NCBI GenBank assembly: GCA_948146395.1
Contig: OX411544.1
Span: 36,972,457 to 37,036,456 of the forward strand
DNA from: Fragum whitleyi
Lineage: Eukaryota; Mollusca; Bivalvia; Cardiida; Cardiidae
Direction: 5' to 3'
DNA: 64,000 nt
Below are positions 58,143 to 64,000 of this stretch, in pieces. The notes under the pieces were generated by a model. It ran no database searches. It was not told the DNA's origin and saw only the letters and a list, made by a program, of their open reading frames with translations. The translations under genes were made by a program, and so were the position numbers. The stretch's first letter is position 1. The number at the start of each line of letters is the position of its first letter.

Positions 58143-59868
58143 AAAACAAGAGCTTCGCATAGCGGCGCATATACGCCCGATGGGGCTTGTCAGTAACTTT
58201 GGCTTGTCAGTAACGTGAGCTTGAATGATAGCTAAAAAAATGCAAACAGACAGACAGACGACTGCGGTCATAACATAGTATGACCTTTTGAGTGTAAATT
58301 AAAAATGGTTTTATGCACAACTAATCGCCAAACAGTCATTTTGCAAGTTTCAGTTCATTCTAATTCAAAGTGTGACGAGTTGCTCCCAAAAGAAATATAG
58401 TGAATTTCAATCAATTCAATGGCAGATAATACTAGAAAGACCCAAGCTTTTTGAATTTCTGAAGTCTTATGCTCTACCAATTTGATTTGAATTGGGATTT
58501 TACGTCGCTTTCAACAATCTCTCAGTTATATCGCGACGACTGGAGCACCTAACGATAGATTCCTGGTATTTCTCACACCAGTACTACCACCACATCCCTT
58601 TCCTAGCCCCCGGTTGCTATTCCGAATAGGTTTACGATTATCTACCCATTGGTGGAAGACAACTGTCGGAAAGGATAAGTGCCGCGGCCGGGGATCGAAC
58701 CCGTGCGAATATTGACCCCTGGATTAGAAGTCCGGCGGCGCTACCAACTGCGCTATTGCCGCGGCTATGCTCTACCAAATATCAGGGTGACATTGTTGCA
58801 AGATTCATTTCAATCCAATTAAATTTGTAGGAGTTGTGCACGCACACAAAAAAATCTGTAAATTTAAACTATTTTGTGAAGTAAAGGGCAGATAAATCAG
58901 GAACTACTTTACATATGAAAAGATAGATAAACCTAAGCACAAATAGACAACCTACAGAGTCATTGTGGCAAGTTTCCTTTCATTCCAATCCAAAATGTAG
59001 GAGAAAATGAGCTGACAAGAAATTTTGTTTTTCATTCAACTCAAGTGCAGATACTTCAAGATAACTCGAGAATGACTGGAGCATTTTGATTTGAAAAGTC
59101 TTTTGCACAACTAGACATTATAGAGAGTAATTGTGTCTAGTTTCCGATCATTGCAATTGACTTTTTTGGAGGAGTTGTGCTCACCAAAAATAGTGATTTT
59201 CGATTAATTCAAGGGCAGATAATTCAAGATTTCTTAGGAGTTACTGGAGTGATTTAAATTTCAAATGTCTTATGCACAACTAGACATCATAGAGAGTAAT
59301 TGTGCTATGTTTCAGCTCATTCTAATTGATAGTTTAGGAGGAGTTGCGCACACAAAAAAATTATATAAACCGAAGCACAAATAGACAACCTACAGAGTCA
59401 TTGTGACAAGTTTCCTTTCATTCCAATCCAAAATGTAGGAGAAAATGAGCAGACAAGAAATTTGGTTTTTCATTCAACTCAAGTGCAGATAATTCAAGAT
59501 ATTTCAAGAATGACTGGAGCATTTTGATTTGAAAAAAACTTTTGCACAACTGGACATTATAGAAAGTAATTGTGTCTAGTTTCCGCTCATTGCAATTGAC
59601 TTTTTTGGAAGAGTTGTGCTCACAAAAACAATGATTTTCGTTTAATTCAAGGGCAGATAATTCAAGAGTTCTCAGGCATGACTGGAGCGATTTGAATTTC
59701 AAAGGTCTTATGCACAACTAGACATCATAGAGAGTAATTGTGCTAAGTTTCACCTCAATTCAATTGATAGTTTAGGAGGAGTTGCGCAAACAAAATATTG
59801 CCTACGGACGGACAGACAGACGGTTGGACGACCGAAGCCATAACATAATACGACCCTTCGGGCGTATA
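58143..59868 (-). mobile_element. Tandem-core repeat element, family C, with nested SINE
   Basis: Starts AACAAGAGCTTCGCATAGCG and ends GGACGGACAGACAGACGG then ACGACCCTTCGGGCGTATAA. Core units repeat TCAAGTGCAGATA.TTCAAGA and TTTAGGAGGAGTTGCGCA. Interrupted by a SINE at 58481. Confidence 0.83.
58481..58765 (-). mobile_element. tRNA-derived SINE, youngest-looking copy, 13 bp target duplication
   Basis: Flanked by TATGCTCTACCAA at 58468-58480 and 58766-58778. On the minus strand it starts GCCGCGGCAATAGCGCAGTT (A box) and has GGGTTCGATCCCCGGCCGCG (B box and acceptor-like stem), then body GAGAAATACCAGGAATC. 285 bp. The tRNA head is the best preserved in the window. Confidence 0.95.
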
Positions 59869-60056
59869 AATATCGAATTGGGTGTTTGTATACTGGCATT
59901 GTTGATTTCACTGCAATATGGTCGGAACTGCTGTTTCAAGTAGTTACGAGCATTTTGCATATATCTCTATGTAGTAACCTAGAGTAACTGTTAAAACTAT
60001 ATCCGATGTTAACGGGAATTTAACGGAAAACTCTGAAGACGTGCAACTACATCCTG

Positions 60057-60350
60057 ATGCGCTCAGGTAGTAGTTACGAGGATTCAGACCAGAGCAGCCA
60101 ACATTTTCAATCATTTAATTTAGCTGACAAAAATTATATTGAAAAAACGCGTCGTCGGCAATGTTCAATCCATAATCACATCCTTACTAGGGATGCAATA
60201 GCGAGTTTGCGTCGTCAGTTAAGGAATGCACGAACTGCACACCAAATTTATATATGCTATGTTATTTATAAATATGATATGTCAGGAAAGAGTGTTCAAC
60301 CAAGGTTTGAGAATGTTCACCAAAGGAACATTTTTGCCAAATTTTGTTGA
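60057..60350 (+). CDS. Unrecognised open frame, doubtful
   Basis: 97 codons, Ser/Gln/Arg rich at the start (MRSGSSYEDSDQSSQHF) with a basic stretch (EKTRRRQ, RRQLRNAR). No family recognised. The last third overlaps phrases of a dispersed repeat (TGTTCACCAAAGGAACATTT), so it may be an exon fragment joined to repeat sequence or chance. Confidence 0.2.
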   Translation: MRSGSSYEDSDQSSQHFQSFNLADKNYIEKTRRRQCSIHNHILTRDAIASLRRQLRNARTAHQIYICYVIYKYDMSGKSVQPRFENVHQRNIFAKFC

Positions 60351-61060
60351 AATTGGCACACTTATTTGTCTTGAGATGCCTTTAAGACTTTAGAGTAAAA
60401 AACAACTCCGCCTTGCTACACCTATATGCGAGAGTAAATCAAAAGTTCATGCCAAGTTTGGTTAAAACTAGCCTGCTGGTTTAAGAGAAGATTTTCATAG
60501 TTTTATAACATGAATTTCTCTAAGGCTCCTAAACAAACCCCGTCCAAAATGAGATATATAAAATTTCTCAAAGGAGTTTTGTAAAGGTAAACACAAGAGC
60601 CTTCGGCTAATTCGGGTCAACAGTGATAATTTGTGAGAAAGGAAAAGAATTAAAAAAAATATTGACGACGGTCGACGAATGACGGATCCTGCATGGCCCT
60701 AAAACCCTGTAAATGGGATTATAAGTGAATTCCGAGTTCCCTCAAAACCATGTACTTTTTTTCTTGTGGCTTGGAAGGGGAAGAGATTCAAAGTTTTCTT
60801 CATTATCTCCCTTTTATATCTGCGCCACCAGCAACATTATTCATCTCCTTCGAACGCTCTCCATCAGCGACTACTTGGGACAGAGAATTCCCTTAAATCC
60901 GGAAATATATGTCCAAGTGTCTAACAGCGAAGAAACCACCAGGAACCTCCCCTAACGAGTTTCCTTCAGGACGGCTGATCCGTAATCGGAGCTCAGGAAA
61001 ATGGGCCTTTCAATCCTCGACCTGACGTTCGGTTATTTCTTCGTTAGGAATCATTAATCC
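60300..61060. other. Degraded dispersed repeat
   Basis: TTTGCCAAATTTTGTTGAAA, TGCCAAGTTTGGTTAAAACT and the end-like ACACAAGAGCCTTCGGCTAA near 60594 resemble the tandem-core families. No gene recognised. Confidence 0.45.
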
Positions 61061-61930
61061 GAGCTCGTGAGTAATATCCATCAGTGATTCCTCACAAGAA
61101 ACGGGTACCCCACCCATCGTCACCAAAGTAAGGAAACCATGACCAAGTCATGACCAAGTCAACAGAATCTAATTAAACAACTTTTTTCCTTACGTAATAC
61201 ATAAACTAAAAAAATTAAAAGAGCTTGTTGGACATTTCAAAAAATCATCGATTTCAAAATATAGAAAAGTTTATTTCTACAACTTATAAACATTACGGAT
61301 ATCAAAATAAGATTGTTAAATGATTGCTCGAAATATTGTGAGTAGAAGTAAGCGGAAATAAACGGATTTTTATTTGTCGGTGGAGCCGAGCTTTTTTACG
61401 TTTTTTTTTTAAGTTTCATCCATTATATATAAAATCCGGTACCAAAAACATAAGTTCACATTCAAGAGTTATGATTTTAAGTATTTTTGTAGAACATCAT
61501 AATGCAAATCTTTATGAAAAAAATAAGAGTAGATCTAAAGTTTTGTAAACTTCATTATTCAAATCTACGTAGGTCAGACGGAAGGACATACAAACAACAA
61601 AAGAACTTACTTTCGGGGAGTATAGGAAGTACTTCTGGATCAAGTGTAATGTTGAACACCATAGCCATTAGTAAGACAACTTCTAAAACTACTTAAATAG
61701 TACCAAAAGTGCCGACTCTTGTCAGAATTTTCTGATTGAGCACGCTGACTATGATCGAACTTTTTATACACTTTGTTGATTTTCTGAATTCTTTCTAAGG
61801 ATTTTTGAAATTCGACAACTGAATAATATCTGCTGGATCGAATATTTATTTTCAAATATACTTAACTTCAAAAGAAACGCTCACAAATGCATGTTCTCTT
61901 AATATCTTTATCGTTTTTGACTCATTTATA
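61061..61930. other. No gene or clear repeat seen
   Basis: AT-rich. Only a 10-base direct repeat (ATGACCAAGTC at 61140 and 61151) stands out. Confidence 0.35.
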
Positions 61931-61934
61931 TTTT

Positions 61935-62300
61935 TAGCTAATTTTAGAGCTATCGTGACCGATGAATATCCGTCGTCCGTCCGAAAACAATTCTTAAAAA
62001 TATTCTCCTCTGAAAATAATAAACAGAATTACACCACACGTCACAGATTTGATTCTTGTGCCTTTTCCAATATACTTCAAAGATTTTGAATACGGGTCAA
62101 ATGGAGTCAAAAAGGGGTCAAAAGGTGAAACCTTAAGAAAAACCTTCTTCTTTGAAATAATCAGAATTTGACAAAATTTCACATATATGATCCTTGAGTC
62201 ACGATCAAGCAGAATACTCTAAGTTTTTCTAATCAGACAGGATGCAAAGCTTATAACTACCGATTGCAATAGAGCTCACTTGCAAAATGAGCGCTTTAAT
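61935..62300 (+). repeat. Truncated family A-like element
   Basis: ATATCCGTCGTCCGTCCG and ACAATTCTTAAAAATATTCT at the start, a diverged core, and AGAGCTCACTTGCAAAATGAGC at the end. Confidence 0.5.
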
Positions 62301-62937
62301 TCATAATGGAATTGCTATTTGTATCCTTGTGAACCTTTTTATGGTGTTGTCAAGCGAGGCGTATATGTTTAACAACGGTCTTGGGTTGCATAATTGTTTC
62401 ATCTCTAGGCTTTATGGTTGTTCTACCAAAAGTAGTAAAGAAGCAATAAAACTCATATGAAGGTTCTTAATTACACGTATTTCAATTCCTATTTTGTGGG
62501 CGTTTCTTTTGGAACTAAGTGTATATGTATTACGAAAATTTGGTTTAAACATATTTTATTCAGATAATTTACATGTTTGTATATGTATGATTACAATATA
62601 TATGAAATGGATTAGAACGAAAGCTAGGAGCTTATATTGTTCTTCTCCAAATAACCAGTTATTTTTTCATACGTTGTGATCTAAATTGAATAAATAGTAA
62701 GAGTATATGAAAATAAATACAATAAATTTTAGAAGGTCGATGTAACGCTATAATAGCTATTTTAAATATAGAAAAAGAAAAAGACGAAGCTGAAATAACA
62801 AACATTTTTGGGTGGGCGGTGGTGTTGGTGTTGGGGACAAGATTGCTTATCACACAAATTTCTCCTACGTTATGCCTGGCAGCACTCAGAAGAGGACTTG
62901 CGTCGAGTGTAATAATTCGAAATTTAGTTAAAATATA
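62301..62937. other. AT-rich, no gene seen
   Basis: No coding or repeat signal recognised other than a GGTGTTGG run at 62816-62834. Confidence 0.35.
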
Positions 62938-63010
62938 TCTACATGTACAAAACATTTATATATACATGTGAATACATATACATGTATACTCACACATGTA
63001 TAGACGTTCA
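62938..63010. repeat. ACATGTAT-rich microsatellite beyond the retrotransposon stop
   Basis: Imperfect runs of TATACATG and ACATGTAT begin about 45 bases after the stop codon at 63052. A microsatellite at the 3' end is common in several non-LTR clades; whether it is the element's tail is not proven. Confidence 0.5.
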
Positions 63011-63051
63011 TAATTGGAATCTATTGAACATTCTAATATCAAATTGGATGA

Positions 63052-64000
63052 TTAGAACCTTCCACTCTTTTTTATAAAATCATGCACAGAGGCAAAGATT
63101 TGTTGATTTTCTGTCAAAGATAGCTCTTGTATTCCAAAGAGAATGGTTCTAAGGTTACATTCAGATATTTGATTTATTTCGTTAATCATAGATTGCCTTA
63201 TGGTACGATAAAATCTACATTCAAGGAAGAAATGTTTAGTTGACTCTATTTTCCCGCAACGACATAATGGTGAGTTCACTACATTTTTATAGAAAAGATC
63301 CTGGTTAAGAGAACTACACTTATTTCTAAGCCGCGTGTGTAGGATTTGAAACTTTCTTTCCCCAAAATTAAGAAGTTTGTTTACAGAAGGTTTATCAAGA
63401 TTGATAAGACGCTTGAAAGCCGATAAAGATTGTGCATTTTTTTGGCTTTCTGTTAAGAGATTCCATTCGTTAATAGTAGCTGGTAGAAATGAGTTTTGAT
63501 AAAGATTGGTTCTGCAATGTAAATTCTGAAGGTTTGTGTCATTTCTTAAGCTGTATGATGAACGATTAGCTACAGTGGGCGGAACAAGGGAGGATAGATA
63601 ATTTGGAACGAGACCGTTTCTCATTTTGTAAAATAATACCAATCTGTGTTTTCGCCTACGTTCACTTAATGATTCCCAGCCAGTTTCGATATTAAGGTTC
63701 TCGATTGATACGAGCTTTGTACATCCTGAGACTATTCTTGCGGCTTCGTTCTGGATTTTATCGAGTTCCTCTTTTTGATATTTGTACAAATTATCCCAGA
63801 TAACATCACCGTACTCGAGAATTGGTCTAATATATGAAAAGTAAATTGTTTGAAGTGTGTTGCGATCCAATCTATATTTTAATTGTCGTAATATGCCAAT
63901 CTTTTTCCATGCTTTTTCTGTAATTGATTTTACTTGATGATTCCATGTGCCGTTATCAGAAAAGAAAATGCCTAAATGTTTATGAGTTTCCATCGTCGGA
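63052..64000 (-). CDS. Non-LTR retrotransposon ORF2, C-terminal part, runs off window
   Basis: An open frame of 316 codons reaches the right edge with no stop. It starts in the post-catalytic part of the reverse transcriptase (HKHLGIFFSDNGTWNHQV, then IYFSYIRPILEYGDVIWDNL) and ends with a C-x-C-x7-H-x4-C cluster (CRCGKIESTKHFFLEC), as seen at the C-terminus of several non-LTR clades. The polymerase YADD box should lie beyond 64000. The frame is intact across the visible part, unlike the copy at 16-18 kb, so this insertion may be younger. The clade is not resolved. Confidence 0.88.
   Translation of the reverse strand, partial: PTMETHKHLGIFFSDNGTWNHQVKSITEKAWKKIGILRQLKYRLDRNTLQTIYFSYIRPILEYGDVIWDNLYKYQKEELDKIQNEAARIVSGCTKLVSIENLNIETGWESLSERRRKHRLVLFYKMRNGLVPNYLSSLVPPTVANRSSYSLRNDTNLQNLHCRTNLYQNSFLPATINEWNLLTESQKNAQSLSAFKRLINLDKPSVNKLLNFGERKFQILHTRLRNKCSSLNQDLFYKNVVNSPLCRCGKIESTKHFFLECRFYRTIRQSMINEINQISECNLRTILFGIQELSLTENQQIFASVHDFIKKSGRF

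Overview
The window is animal nuclear DNA: AT-rich, dense in introns and packed with mobile elements. Three spliced protein genes can be rebuilt exon by exon, with reading phases that agree at every junction. The gene set is metazoan. The tandem-core repeats with hairpin ends, tRNA-derived SINEs and TTAA-flanked MITEs look to me like a mollusc, most likely a bivalve; that assignment is inference from repeat style and was not searched.

Layout. (1) 171-8925, minus strand: seven coding exons of the mitochondrial branched-chain 2-oxoacid dehydrogenase E1 alpha subunit (BCKDHA). The transit-peptide exon(s) and the last exon are not found; the last should lie left of base 1. Its introns hold foldback and MITE insertions, one ending within about 12 bases of a splice donor. 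(2) 9-21 kb: a TA-flanked 1.6 kb element, a SINE, an hAT-like element, a decayed non-LTR retrotransposon apparently split by a 2.76 kb TTAA-flanked foldback with internal tandem repeats, a foldback built of a 10-base subrepeat, then about 2 kb with nothing recognisable. (3) 21550-28586, plus strand: the complete five-exon coding region of a DESI2-like PPPDE peptidase. Its third intron carries a 2.2 kb tandem-repeat element, and its fourth exon is preceded by five tandem copies of its own 3' splice site. (4) 29-46 kb: gene-free, mostly dispersed elements with 110-170 bp tandem cores. (5) 46639-53900, minus strand: five exons of a B3GAT-family glucuronosyltransferase, with a decayed copy of part of exon 2 in the next intron. 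(6) 54-64 kb: gene-poor, with relic repeats, a tandem-core element holding a SINE with a 13 bp target duplication, and the 3' end of a second non-LTR retrotransposon running off the right edge.

The three genes act in unrelated processes (branched-chain amino acid catabolism, a cytosolic thiol isopeptidase, Golgi glycosylation) and there is no sign of an operon or co-regulation. The unusual content is how elements are built and nested, and their effect on splice sites.
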